DNA of 64,000 bases from Miscanthus floridulus (GCF_019320115.1 NC_089598.1:24457585-24521584), one strand, 5' to 3'; positions 52,761 to 64,000 are shown, counted from the stretch's first letter. Numbers and translations are program-made. The notes: generated by a model from the sequence alone, not told the origin.

Positions 52761-54266
52761 AATAGCTCAAAACAACAACACCAAGAAGCCACCCCAATTT
52801 GATGGCACAAATTATCCTTATTAGAAGTCAAAGATGACCACACACATGAAGTCAATCAATAAAAAGGTGTGGAAGATGGTAGAAACCAAAATTGAGATTG
52901 ATGATCCGAAGAATCCCACCGTGGCCAAAGAAGTGCTTCTCCAAAACAATGACATTGCTCTAAGTGCTATTCATGATGCAATTGATGAAAGAATATTTGA
53001 GCAAATCAAGAATATTGAGATGGCTCATGAGGCATGGATGAAGTTGGAAGAATCATTTGAGGGCACTCAAGCCATGAAAGGTGCAAAGGCTTACATTCTC
53101 AAGGAGAAGTTTGCAAGCTTCAAGATGAAGAAGGATGAGAGTGTACCGGAGATGTTTCATAGGCTTCAAGTGCTTATCAAGATCTCAAAGCACTTGGAGA
53201 AGAGGTGAAGGACAAGGACTTCTCCCATAAGTTCTTGAGATGCTTACCATCAAGATTTGGCACATTGGTCACAATTCTAGTAAGGAGTGGTTTGGACACC
53301 ATGATACCAAACCAAGTGTTGGGAGACATCATGACCGATGATATATATAGAGATGAAGATGAGAAGGAAGAAAAGAAGGAGAAGAAAGATAAGAAGAAGG
53401 ATGAGAAGAAGAAGAGTGTGGCATTCAAGGCCACATCATCCAAGGGCAAAGCTAAGCAAGAAACATTAAGTGAATAAGATGAATCATGGGATGATGATGA
53501 TGATGAGAAGATGGCTCTATTTGTCAAGAGATTTGGCAAGTTCATGGTGAAGAAGGGCTACCGTGCTAGAAGAAAGAAGTCTTCATCCAAGAACAAAGAA
53601 GAGTCAAGAAGGTGCTTCAAGTGTGAAAGCAAAGATCATCTTGTTGCTCAATGCCCATACAATAGTGACAATGATGATGACAACAAGAAAAACAAGAAGA
53701 AGGACAAGAAGGAAAAGAAAGAGAAGAAAGACAAGATGGCATTCTAGAAGAAGAAGGGTGGTTCATATGTAGTCACTTGGGATAGTGATGCTTCCTCAAG
53801 TGATGATGATGATGATAGTGATGATAATAAGACCACCAAGAAGAAGGTTCTTGCAAGCATTGTCATCAATGAGAAGCCTTCTCTCTTCGAATCTTCATCA
53901 TGCTTTATGGCTAAGGCCACTAAGGTACAATCTTGTGATGATGAAAGTGATGAAGAATATGATGATGATAATGAACATGAAAATGAAAATGATAGTGATA
54001 GTGATAATGATGAACCTACTAAGGATGAATTATTTGACATGCTAGAAGATGCTAAAGAACACTTTGACATTAAGAGAAGGGAATGCAAGAGCTTGAATAA
54101 GGAGGTAAAAGTCCTTAAGCAAGCCCTTGATGAGCTCAAAGAAACTCATGAGAAGCTAGGGAAGCCCATAAGAAGCTTGGCAAGGCTTATAAAAAGCTTG
54201 AAAAGGCTCATTCCACTTTGCTTAATGAACAAGATAAAAAGAAGCATGTTGAAACTTGTGATGTAG
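52761..54266 (+). pseudogene. Copia gag, second copy
   Basis: The same gene 1602 bases downstream. The start codon is gone (ATAGCTC for ATGGCTC), yet the TAG after TNYPY is shared with the first copy. Further lesions are a one-base loss near 53180, a stop at 53474-53476, CESK for CGSK in the zinc knuckle, and a TAG near 53745. By eye the two gag copies differ at about 6% of positions over the first 285 bases, so they are not a very recent duplicate. Confidence 0.85.
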
Positions 54267-54301
54267 GTTTAACTTGAGATATAATTGATGAATCACTATC
54301 T

Positions 54302-56183
54302 ATGCCTATTATTGTTGCTCCTACTAACCATTCTTGTAGCACTTCCACTTCTACCTCATCTAGTAGTGATAGTCTCACTTGTGATGCCTCACTAGTGGTT
54401 GAGAATGAGAACCTCAAGAAGGAGGTCACTAAGCTCACTCACACCTTAGCTAAGGCTTATGGTGGTGAGGACCGCTTGCTTATGTGCTTGGGTAGCCAAA
54501 GAGCTTCTCTCTACAAAGAGGGATTGGGATATACCCCTAAGAAAGGCAAAGCGGCCTTTGCTCCTCATAAGACTAGTTTTGTGAAGAACAACGGTCGGTT
54601 TTGCACTAGTTGCAAGGAAGTGGGTCACAAAGAGCAAGAATGCACAAACAAGAGCAAAAATGCTAATGTATCCTCCATTAAGCTTGATTCATGTTATATG
54701 CTTACTAAGGGTACAAATGGTGTGAAGGCTAAGTTCATTGGTAAACCATAGATGGTCTCAAAGAAGAAAGCAATTTGAGTACCAAAGAGCCTAGTGACTA
54801 GCCTTCAAGGACCTAAGCAAGTTTGGGTACCTAAAAATAATTGATCTTCTTTTGTAGGTCAATTATAAAGCTAGAGGAAGGCATTGGGTTCTTGATAGTG
54901 TGTGCACTCAACACATGACCGGTGATGTAAGAATGTTCAACTCAATCAACACCAATGGTAATGATGGTTATGATAGTACCATATTTGGTGACAATGACAA
55001 AGGCAAGGTCAAGGGGCTTGGTAAGATTGCAATATCCAATGACATGAGCATATCCAATGTGTTGCTAGTAGAGAGCTTGAACTTCAATTTGCTATCCGTG
55101 ACTCAATTGTGTGATCTTGGATTCAAATGCATATTTGAGGTAGATGATGTATAAATCATAAGTGTAGATGGCTCTAACTTGATCTTCAAAGGCTTTAGAT
55201 ATGAGAATCTATACTTGGTTGATTTCAATGCTAGTGAAGCTAGATTATTTACATGCTTGTTCACTAAGTCTAGCATGGGTTGGTTATGGCATAGAAGGCT
55301 TGGTCATGTTGGAATGAAACAATTAAATAGATTGGTTAAGCATGACTTAGTTAAAGGCTTGAAAGATATTGTGTTTGAAAAAGATAAGCTTTATAGCTCT
55401 TGTCAAGCCGGCAAACAAGTTGGAAACACCCATCCTAAGAAAAACATGATGAGCACTAGTAAAGCATTTAAGTTATTGCACATGGATTTGTTTGGGCCAA
55501 CACAATACACTAATATCGGTGGAAACAAATATGGATTTGTGATAGTGGATGACTACACTAGATACACATGGGTATTCTTTCTAGTGGACAAAAGTGATGT
55601 GTTTACAACATTCAAATTATTTGTCAAGGGCATTCACAATGAGTTTAAAACAACCATCAAGAGAGTTAGAAGTGACAATGGTAGTGAGTTCAAGAACACT
55701 AGAATTGATGAGTTGTGTGATGAATTTGGAATTAGACATCAATTCTCCACCAAGTACACACCTCAATCAAATGGCCTTGTTGAGAGAAAGAATAGAACAC
55801 TCATTGATATGACAAGGTCTATGCTTAGTGAGTACAATGTGAGTCAATCTTTTTGGGCCAAAGCTATCAACATGGCTTGCTATTATAGCAATCGTCTCTA
55901 TTGTCACCGATTAAAAGAGAAGACACCATATGAGCTCTTGAATGGTAGAAAGCCCAACATTGCATATTTTTGGGTCTTTGGTTGCAAATGCTATATCTTG
56001 AAGAAAGGCGCTATATTGGGCAAGTTTGACAAGAAATGTGATGAATAATTCCTACTTGGCTATTCCACTACAAGCAAAGCATATAGAGTTTGGAATTTGG
56101 ATAGTGGTACTCTTGAGGAAGTTCATGATGTTGAATTTGATGAAACTAAGGGCTCACAAGTAGAGAATGAGAACTTGGAAGAT
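54302..56183 (+). pseudogene. Copia pol remnant: protease and integrase
   Basis: 54302-54751 encodes the gag-pol linker and a CCHC-like element. At about 54890 the protease motif reads WVLDSVCTQHMTGD, with Val where the family has Gly after DS. From 55179 the pre-integrase and integrase region is open for 289 residues: the zinc motif (GHVGMKQLNR ... SSCQAGKQ, with one Cys changed to Ser), LLHMDLFGP, DDYTRYTWVFFL, RSDNGSEF and NGLVERKNRT, i.e. the D, D and E residues are all present. It ends in LTR sequence at about 56183, so reverse transcriptase and RNase H are deleted. Confidence 0.85.
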
Positions 56184-57512
56184 GTAACAGTGAGATGCTG
56201 GCGTCGGTCATATGACCGGACGCTGGGTCGCTCAGTGACCGAACGCTAAAGGGCTGCGTCTGGTCGTGTTGTCGGTCGGCACAGTGATTAGGGTTAAGCA
56301 CCGGACGCTGGGGTGTGTTCGGTCAAGCATGACCGGACACGTCCGGTCGGCAAAAACATATTTTAGACCCTTACTGTAAACGACCGGACGCTGAGGGTCC
56401 AGCGTCCGGTCAGCTCTATTGGAGCATCCGGTCAACATGTCGACCATTGAGATCAAACGTTCACTATTGAATGCAAGAGACACGTGGCCACCATCGGGCG
56501 ACCGGACGCTGAGGAGCAGCGTCCGGTCAGTAGGACTGGAGCGTTCGGTCACCCTGATTAGTGCCTAGTGAAGGGGTACAATGGCTCTATTTCATGGGGG
56601 CTTCTATTTAAGCCCCATGGCCGGTTCAAGCTCACTCTCTTGGCCATTTGCATTGACATAGCAACCTTGTGAGCTTAGCCAAAGCCCTCCCACTCATCTC
56701 CATCATTGATTCGTCATCATAGTGAGATTGGGAGTGATCCAGGTGCATTGCTTGAGTGATTGCATCTAGAGGCACTTGGTGTTCATGTTTCGTTGTGGAT
56801 TTCGCTTGTTACTCTTGGTGGTTGCCGCCACCTAGATGGCTTGGAGCAGTGAGGATCGTTGAGCGGAGGGTGGTGATTGTCTCTGGCTTCGATCGTGGTG
56901 ATTGTGAGGGGTTCTTGACCTTTCCCTGGTGGAGCGCCAAAAGGTACTCTAGTGGATTGCTCATGGCTTGTGTGATCCTCATCTTGTGTTGGTTGTGCGG
57001 CACCCTATTAAGGGTTTGGCATGTGAAGCCAATTAGCGCGTGAACCTCTAAGTGAGTGAATTGCCACAACGAGGAGTAGCTTGCCAGCAAGCAAGTGAAC
57101 CTCGGTAAAAAATCATTGTGTTCATCATTGATTCCGAGGTGATTGGTCTTTATTGTTATTCATCCTCGTGATTGATTGGTTTCTTCATCTACATGGCGGT
57201 ATAACCTTTTGATCACTCTCTTTACCTTACCGCAAACTAGTTGACAAGCTCTTTAGTGTAGTTAGTTGTGAGAGCTTGCTTGCTTGGTTGGTGTGGCTCT
57301 TTATTAGCCTTTGAGAGCACACTAACATAGGGTAGTGTCATAGCTATTATATGAATAGATACTATCTAAACTAGAATTGTGGTAGGTGGCTTGCATTTTG
57401 AGTAGGCTAGCGCAACACTTGCTTCGCCTCATAATTGTCTAACCATTTTGTTAAGTGTTGTTGTAGAAATTTTTATTAGGCTATTCACCCCCTCTAGCCA
57501 TTAGGACCTTTC
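56184..57512 (+). repeat. Copia 3' LTR, 5'-truncated
   Basis: Matches 49773-51102 of the 5' LTR with scattered transitions, many at CG. Both GC hairpins are kept (56382-56411 and 56500-56528). The first roughly 560 bases of the LTR are missing, and the terminal base appears lost at the right junction. Confidence 0.88.
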
Positions 57513-60025
57513 TCCACGCCTCTGTCGCACATGGCCGCATGCCGTGGTTGCCACTTCCGTGAGCTCCGTCGCTCCTGTAACCTAGGCTAGTTTAGGCGCT
57601 AGGGTTGTAGACGGGGGTCGGCCCGTTAGTGGAGCCAGCGTGGGTCTTAGCTGGCCGGCGTGGCCGTCCAATGCCATTGCCGTCGTGCCGGTGCGCGCGC
57701 GGGTGGCTGAGGACCTTGCCGTGGTAAAAGAGGGTATTTTTGAGGGTTTTATTACATAGTTGCTATCTCTAGGAATAGTGACATGGACTACGGGTTGATT
57801 CGTTCTTAGCGCAGGGGCGTTTTTACGAAGCTGGCTGCACACGTGGGCCTCCCCGTTGTGGGCCGCCTCGCGTGGGCCGCGTCCGCTCGGGCCGCGCCAG
57901 TAGGCCATGCTCACACGTGCGTTGTGCTGCATGGGCCGCGCGTTGCGGGCCGTGTGGAGGATTTGGTTTTCTATTTTTCCAGGGAATTAGTAAATGCTTT
58001 TCCAATTTAGTTTTGAGCCGATCTTTAGTAAATTATATAAAATCATGTAGGTGTCCAAAAATTATGAAATAAATTCTGTTGAGTTTCTAAAAATGTTGTC
58101 TATCTAATAGTATGGTTAGTTTATACATGTCTGTGTTTTTGCTAAGGTCTATTAAATTATTTGAAAGTGTTTAATGTCATTTAGATTAATAATTGTAGGA
58201 ATTTTTGTGGCAATTTGGTAATAGCTTTGGCAATGAAATTTTTACAGTATGTTCATTAGATTATTAGGTGCTCACTATAATTTTTGTAGCCTTAAAATAG
58301 GTTATGAAATGGGGTAGCTAAGTACTCCTTGTTTTAGTATATATATTAAATCGGTAATAAGAATAAGGATGCCTTTAGTTGCTAAGATAATACATGAAAT
58401 GTTTCATACCAGTTTAGTGGGAATAATAGGTAACTTAGCGTCTTAGTCATCAGAGCTAGCTTAGTAGCTTGATAGATGTATTCTTATTTTAAGAGTTGCT
58501 GTTGTCGTATTACTAAGTGTTGCATCATCATTTCATGCATGTAGATAACAAGTTGGTAGATTTCATGACCGCGGGTGAGGCAGAGTATGAGGAGATAATC
58601 GAGAAGTACGAGGAGGAGATCCTCCTCTAGGAGGGAGCCCGGGAGCCATCCGTTGCTGACCTTGCTGACACCACGCCTACCCAAGGCAAGCTTCGGTGCA
58701 TAACCCTTATTTTGAATTATTACTGGATATATATATATATGACGTGCATTTACGTTATAGGCTTTTTATGGAAACTACATGCATAGATATACCTACCTAT
58801 GAGTTCTACTGGTATAGGTCGAGTAGCTGCTATGCTTAGGATTTTCATTAGCGTGAGTAACCCACCGTTGCTCACAATAGGTGATTATTATTATCACTCT
58901 TATGATAAAATGATAAAAGGAAAAATGGAGATCGGGCAGAGATATGGTATGGGTATTGGTGGGTGTAAGATGTTGTGTCTCACGGCCAATGGGGCATAGC
59001 TTGGTTACATTGTTTTCCTAGTCCGTGTCGGTTAAGGACCGACCGTTGCATTAGATTCTAGTCAGGTCACCGACTTATTATCCTGAGCACATACTTATTT
59101 ATGGGAGCAGGGAAGGCTCGTTTCTCTCTTGTTGTGGGTTCTGGCTCTTTCCAGACTACCTGATTGGAGGAGAGGATGGTGGAGGTCTAAGCACCACTCT
59201 GAGTCTGAGACTCAGGTGTGGGGGCTTGGAGTCTAAGTTTGGACGGGGACCTGGACCCCTTGACAGGAGAGTGATGGGTTGGTCCTGCTTGTGCCTGGGG
59301 TACAAGTAGAGCATATGTTTCAGGGTACCCAGCTGGGCACATTGATTCACGGATTGTCGGGTAATCCGGTATGACTTATCTACAATCTAGCACTGTACTA
59401 AGAACTGGAAGATGAAAGATGGTGAAATGGATCTATTTGCTCAACTCTTGATCGAAAGTAGAACAGTTGCTTACCTAGAATGGTTAGATAATGAACTAAT
59501 CATAACTGCTAATAAGAAACATACATATGGATTCATTACTAGTATTGCTTTCCACAAAAAGGAAACCCAGCAAACCATAAAGCTTATCATATCCTTTGGA
59601 GTTGGGAAATTATTCCCACTAGTCGGGTAAGTCTTGCGAGTACATTGTGTACTCAGGGTTTATTTACCCCTGTTGCAAGTGCAGCTTGAGAAGTAGCTGT
59701 TGTGTGAAGGATTCTTCTAGTGGGCACAGACGGATCCTTGTATATTACCGATAGACGTTTATTTTAATTCCGCTGTTTAAATTCCGCACTCTGAACTTGG
59801 TACTATAATAATATATTTTTAAGAACTCTGGTTGTATGAAATGGACTAAGTATTGTAAACTCGCTCTCATTATTGGATCCTAGAGGAAAAATGTGGATTA
59901 TTCGAGTTCTCTCTTGGGGTGTGCTCGACGGAACTGCTCGAAGTATCTCGCTTTCGGGGTGCTTATTGTCTGGTGGAAGACGAGCGCCTCAGAAGGTGTG
60001 TTATTTTGGGCGGTTCTGCCATAGG

Positions 60026-60500
60026 TGGTACTAGAGCCAATAATGACTTACAAGTTTCATAACTCTTTTCAAAACCTAAAAATTGACCAACATAAGTTTT
60101 GTGAAAAGTAGGATGCGATAAAATTATGTAAATAAGTATAAGTCCTAGTAATATGATCTATCTAGGGTAGCGGCACTGGTTTTATCTAATCAAGTTTCTG
60201 CAGGTATACTAACTTACGCTACATAAGAATCGTTTAGCAAGCGAAAAGTGAGTGTGTGATGTGCCAAATTTTTTTGCGAGTGCCGCTATATGCCGGCTTG
60301 AGTGAACGGGTAGGCCGATGCATGCATCATGAAAGGAGAATCTTGCTTAAACTAAACCTCCCCCTACACATATAATTTGGATTAGTGAATTGATAGAATA
60401 ACCTAAAAGAATGCTTTAGTAAAAGTCTTATCATTTCTCTAAGTCTCCTATTCCCAATCTAGAGGGTTGTTCCTAATGGTTGGTTCCTATCTATTTATAG
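60026..60500 (+). other. Gypsy PBS and untranslated leader
   Basis: PBS-like TGGTACTAGAGCC is followed by about 460 bases without a supported frame before the gag start at 60501. Confidence 0.6.
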
Positions 60501-61372
60501 ATGAACCTGAGGTCTGGTCATGGGAGCACCCATGGTCTTGGCATAGGCCAAGGTGAAAGTGGTCGTGGCAATGAGAACAACAATGGGGAGAGCTATGGGG
60601 CCCCACTTCTAGCTCCTCCTCCTTTGCCACCGCCGCCTCCGATGACTTATGTGGAGATGATGGCAGAAATGTTGGCTGCTCATCGCGAGTCAGCCCGTGC
60701 CATGGAGCTGTTAGCACAAGCTATCACTGGCTTTGCCTCTGGAGGCCATGGAGGCAATGGCAGGAACGGGGGTGGTGCCCACGGTCCCAAGGGACCCTGT
60801 TCTTACCAAGATTTCTTGAAGACGCACCCACCCACATTCACATCGACTGCTGAGGCTCTAGATGTGGAGCATTGGCTTCGTATTCTAGAGTAGAAGTTTC
60901 TGCTACTCACTATAACTGAGGAGCAGAAGGTGCGCTTTGCAGCACAACAGCTATTAGGTTCTGCCAGTGCATGGTGGGACACATTCAATGCCATGCAGCC
61001 GGTGGATCATCGTGTGACTTGGCAGGAGTTTACTGTGGCTTTCAAAGAGTATTACATTCCTGCTGGTGTTCTGAACAGGAAGTTGATGGAGTTTCTGGAC
61101 CTGAGGCAAGGGAGCATGTCTGTGATGGACTATGTAAATAAGTTCAACCATCTGTCACACTATGCTGGGACTCACATTGATACTGATGAGAAAAAGAGGG
61201 ACCATTTCTATCACGATCTCTCTTGCAGTCTGCAGAAGGAGCTGTACATAGGAAACTATCAGACCTTTGGTTCTATGATGAATGCTGCTATTGTCATGGA
61301 AGGACTTCAGCGTGACTCTCAGGCTGAGTGGAAGCGCAAACAGGTGATTACTGGGTCTTCCAGTCACCCCTA
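60501..61372 (+). pseudogene. Gypsy gag (Tekay/Del-like), with stop
   Basis: ATG at 60501 (MNLRSGHGSTHGLG). A Gly/Pro-rich start is followed by the retrotransposon gag domain (DFLKTHPPTFTSTAEALDVE, ASAWWDTFNAMQP, FTVAFKEYYIPAGV, LRQGSMSVMDYVNKFNHLSHY). TAG interrupts it at about 60892 and again at 61370. A CCHC zinc knuckle (CFKCGKEGHYAREC) follows at about 61569-61610 after several more TAG codons. Confidence 0.85.
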
Positions 61373-64000
61373 GGCTAAGAAGGTATAGGTTGTCAGGCGG
61401 GTGCCCTATCAGTCTTTAGGTGGGCATTCGTTCCGATAGCCTCAGCAGACCTACTAGGCACCTTCCACCTAGTACTGTGCACCTACTCAGCAGGTGCACC
61501 AGTAGCAACAACCCCAGGGACAGCAGGTTCTGCCTCGTAATGGGTAGGGGAACAAGCCTAGGGCTTGTTTCAAGTGTGGCAAGGAAGGCCACTATGCTCG
61601 AGAGTGTCTGCAGAACTAGCCTACACAGTCTGCTCAGCCCTCAGCTAACTCTCGTCTGATCAAGCAGACAATTATCAAGAAGAAGGTGTCAGTTAGCCGC
61701 TCTGGGCAAGTTAATTTCACTAAGGCTGAGGAAATCTTGTAGAATGAATCGATGATGGCTAGTATGTTTATCATTGATTCCCATCCAGCATATGTGTTGT
61801 TTGATTTTGGTGCATCACATTCATTCTTGAGCATGAGGTTTGCACAAAGGCACAATATATTCCTATTGCCTATAGAATCAGTACTCTGGGTGCGCAGTTG
61901 TGGGTTAATACTCGGACGGACATAGTTGGGTTAGTGCTAGCCACTCACACTTACCGCCTCTAGTTCATGGTGCTGCCAGGGGCAATGCATAGATGCAATT
62001 CTAGGAATGAACTAGTTGCTTGTATATGGTGTAGTCTTAGATCTGAAGCAAAGAGTTGTTGAGTTATGGCTTCCTTCTTCTAAGGATAGGATGTCTCTTC
62101 TTATGCCCTCAGATCCAGTCTTACCTGTTGCTGCTCATGTTGAGGCTTCTCCTGATCTTGTCTCTATTCATGTAGTCTATGAGTTTTTGGATGTCCTTTC
62201 TGAAGATCTACCTGGGTTGCCATCGGATTGGGATGTGGAGTTTTCCATTGAGTTAGAACCTAGCACTGCTCCTATCTCCCGGCGCCCGTACCGCATGGCC
62301 TCAAGGAATTGGCTGAAATAAAGAAGCAGTTAGAGGGGTTATTGGAGAAGGGATTTATCCATCCTAGTTCTTCACCATGGGGATGTCCAGCTATTTTTAT
62401 GAAAAAGAAGGATGGTACCTTGCGGATGTGTGTGGATTACCACCCTCTCAATGCGGTAACCATTAAGAACAAGTAACCTTTACCTCATATTGATACTTTG
62501 TTCGATCAGTTGGCTAGTGCCAAAGTGTTTTCAAAGATTGATCTTTGTTCTGGGTATCATCAAATTAAGATCCGGCCATAAGATATACCAAAGACAGCTT
62601 TCTCTATTAGGTATGGGATGTATGAATACCTAGTTATGTCTTTTGGTCTCACCAATGCTCCTGCATTCTTCATCTATCTCATGAATTTAGTCTTTATGCC
62701 AGAGTTAGATAAGTTTATAGCGGTGTTCATTGATGGTATTTTGATATACTCTAAGAACAAAGAAGAGCATGTCCAACATCTTCGGATAGTACCAACTCGA
62801 TTAAGGGAACACAAGCTATATGCCAAATTCAGCAAGTGCGAGTTTTGGTTAGATCGAGTGTAGTTTTTAGGATATGTTCTGACTCCTGAAGGTATCTTGG
62901 TGGGCCCAAGCAAGGTGCAGGATGTGTTAAATTGGAAGTCCCCAAGTCAGTGCATCAGATTCATCAGTTCCTTGGTCTTGCTGGTTATTATTGGCGCTTT
63001 ATTCCTGACTTCTCCAAAATAACTCAGTCGATGACCAAGCTGCTCTAGAAAGATGTCAAGTTTGTATGGAGTCCAGCTTGTGAAGAAGCTTTCCAAGCCC
63101 TAAAGAAATTTCTTACCTCTACTCCTGTTTTTGCTCAACCAGATATTGACAGGCCATTTGATGTGTATTGTGATGCCTCAAGGATTGGACAGGGATGCGT
63201 GCTTATGTAGGATGGGTGTGTGATAGCTTATGCTTCACGCCAGCTAAAAAAGCACGAGGTGAATTATCCCACCCATGATTTAGAGTTGGCTGCTATGGTG
63301 CACGCTCTAAAAATTTGGAGGCAATATTTGTTGGGAAATAAAGTACATATTTTTACGGATTACAAGAGCCTCAAATATATTTTCACTCAGTCCGAGTTGA
63401 ACATGAGGCAATAGAGATGGTTGGAGCTAATCAAGGATTATAATTTGGAGGTTCATTACCATCCTGGAAAGGCTAATGTGGTAGCCGATGCTCTGAGCCA
63501 GAAGTCATATCAAGTTGAAGAAGCATCCTTGTCTCTCAACCATGCTAAGGTGCTAGCCCATATTGCTCTAGTCTCGGATTTGCTTGAGCAAATTATTATA
63601 GAGCAAAGGCAAGATGTTTCGGAAATTCTGCATCTTAGGAAGTTAATTGCCGAAGGGCGTGGTCCTCATTTTAGCATTGATGATCAAGGTGTAGTGAGGT
63701 TCAAGAACTGATTGGTGGTTCCATCAAGTGAGGAGCTTAGAAGAAAGATTTTGGATGAAGCTCATCATTCCAAGTTGTCCATCCATCTAGGGAGTAACAA
63801 GATGTACCATGATTTACGCCACTTGTATTGGTGGTCAAATATGAAGCAGGATATCACCAAGTATGCCGTGGAATGCGACACTTGTGGAAGAGTTAAGGTA
63901 GACCATATGCGTATCCCTAGGATTTTTGCAGCCCTTGCCTATCCCTGTTTGGAAATAGGAAGATATTTCCATAGATTTCATTGTGGGTTTACCCCACACG
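61373..64000 (+). pseudogene. Gypsy pol: protease, reverse transcriptase, RNase H and start of integrase (runs off the window)
   Basis: The protease motif reads VLFDFGASHSF at about 61795, with Phe where Ser is expected in DSGA. Reverse transcriptase starts at about 62160 ([14 protein letters not shown], then [19 protein letters not shown]). The active-site block reads [11 protein letters not shown] at about 62728, with Gly for the second Asp. RNase H shows [34 protein letters not shown] and [10 protein letters not shown] (63170-63400). The integrase zinc domain (HLGSNKMYHDLRHLYWW, CDTC) is at 63780-63890. More than ten stops, mostly TAG, and frame changes break it. Domain order PR-RT-RH-INT is that of Gypsy elements. 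A chromodomain, if any, lies outside. Confidence 0.85.

Larger units (their letters stand above)
49219..57512 (+). mobile_element. Rearranged SIRE/Maximus-type Copia retrotransposon
   Basis: In order: 5' LTR (49219-51102), PBS, gag, then a second short LTR end with PBS and gag (52619-54266), protease and integrase, and a 3' LTR lacking its first part (56184-57512). Reverse transcriptase, RNase H and the polypurine tract are missing: integrase-side coding jumps straight into LTR sequence at about 56183. It sits inside the LTR of the Gypsy element. The outer flanks (CCGCG before, TCCAC after) show no target duplication, which fits a recombinant copy. Confidence 0.85.
48004..60021 (+). mobile_element. 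5' LTR of a Gypsy element (interrupted by the Copia insertion)
   Basis: Starts TGTAACACCCTCGGTGTTAC and ends TTCTGCCA at 60021, followed two to five bases later by a primer-binding site (TGGTACTAGAGCC, 60026-60038) related to initiator-Met tRNA. Net length without the nested Copia (49219-57512) is about 3.7 kb, in the range of the long LTRs of grass Tekay/Del-type elements. The C-rich stretch 48370-49100 is LTR sequence, not a gene. The matching 3' LTR would lie beyond the window. Confidence 0.75.

Noticed and set aside
49819..57090. Matching frames in the two Copia LTRs (for example 50343-50630 and 56756-57043)
   Set aside because: They repeat because the LTRs repeat; LTRs of this type do not code for proteins.

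Overview
This is plant nuclear DNA from a grass, probably of the sorghum/sugarcane/Miscanthus group (the group is inferred from the repeat families, not shown directly). The signs are spliced genes with GT-AG introns, Stowaway and Tourist MITEs, tRNA-derived SINEs, L1-type LINE tails, Copia and Gypsy LTR retrotransposons, and GC-rich 5' ends. There is no bacterial gene organisation, CRISPR array or viral genome.

Only three host loci are well supported, all on the minus strand. They are a small multi-pass membrane protein gene of unknown family (9912-10523), a ten-exon protein O-fucosyltransferase-like gene (33085-38358) with two frame-breaking indels, and an intact single-exon gene for cytosolic ribosomal protein eS17 (42226-42654) with a telo-box and TATA box. 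A fourth locus (12893-13171) looks like the first exon of a membrane-anchored protein.

Most of the rest is layered mobile DNA. MULE-1 (1689-6148) has 125-bp terminal inverted repeats, a broken transposase gene on the minus strand and, facing it, an intact small GRF zinc-finger gene on the plus strand. MULE-2 (13377-24622) has inverted repeats and a 9-bp target duplication. It carries three decayed genes: a MURA-like transposase (DDE, SWIM, zinc knuckle), a plant-mobile-domain (PMD) gene on the same strand, and a convergent gene with three GRF-type zinc-finger modules, most of which is tandemly duplicated (1403-bp unit). A non-autonomous long-TIR Pack-MULE-like element (11428-12443) and a fold-back MULE-type MITE (38776-39430) both have exact 9-bp target duplications.

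From 45 kb to the end the window is nested retrotransposons. There is a Copia-type solo-LTR-like segment (about 45270-47664) and a LINE tail (47825-48003) cut by a Gypsy element whose 5' LTR starts at 48004. That LTR is interrupted by a rearranged SIRE/Maximus-type Copia element (49219-57512), resumes to about 60021, and is followed by decayed Gypsy gag-pol to the window edge.

The most interesting signals are: (1) two distinct MULEs that each carry a GRF zinc-finger gene convergent with the transposase, the layout of mudrA/mudrB; (2) four E2F-like palindromes beside a TATA box in front of the intact MULE-1 GRF gene; (3) a Copia element with a duplicated LTR-end/PBS/gag module; and (4) GC-rich short palindromes inside three different Copia LTRs.
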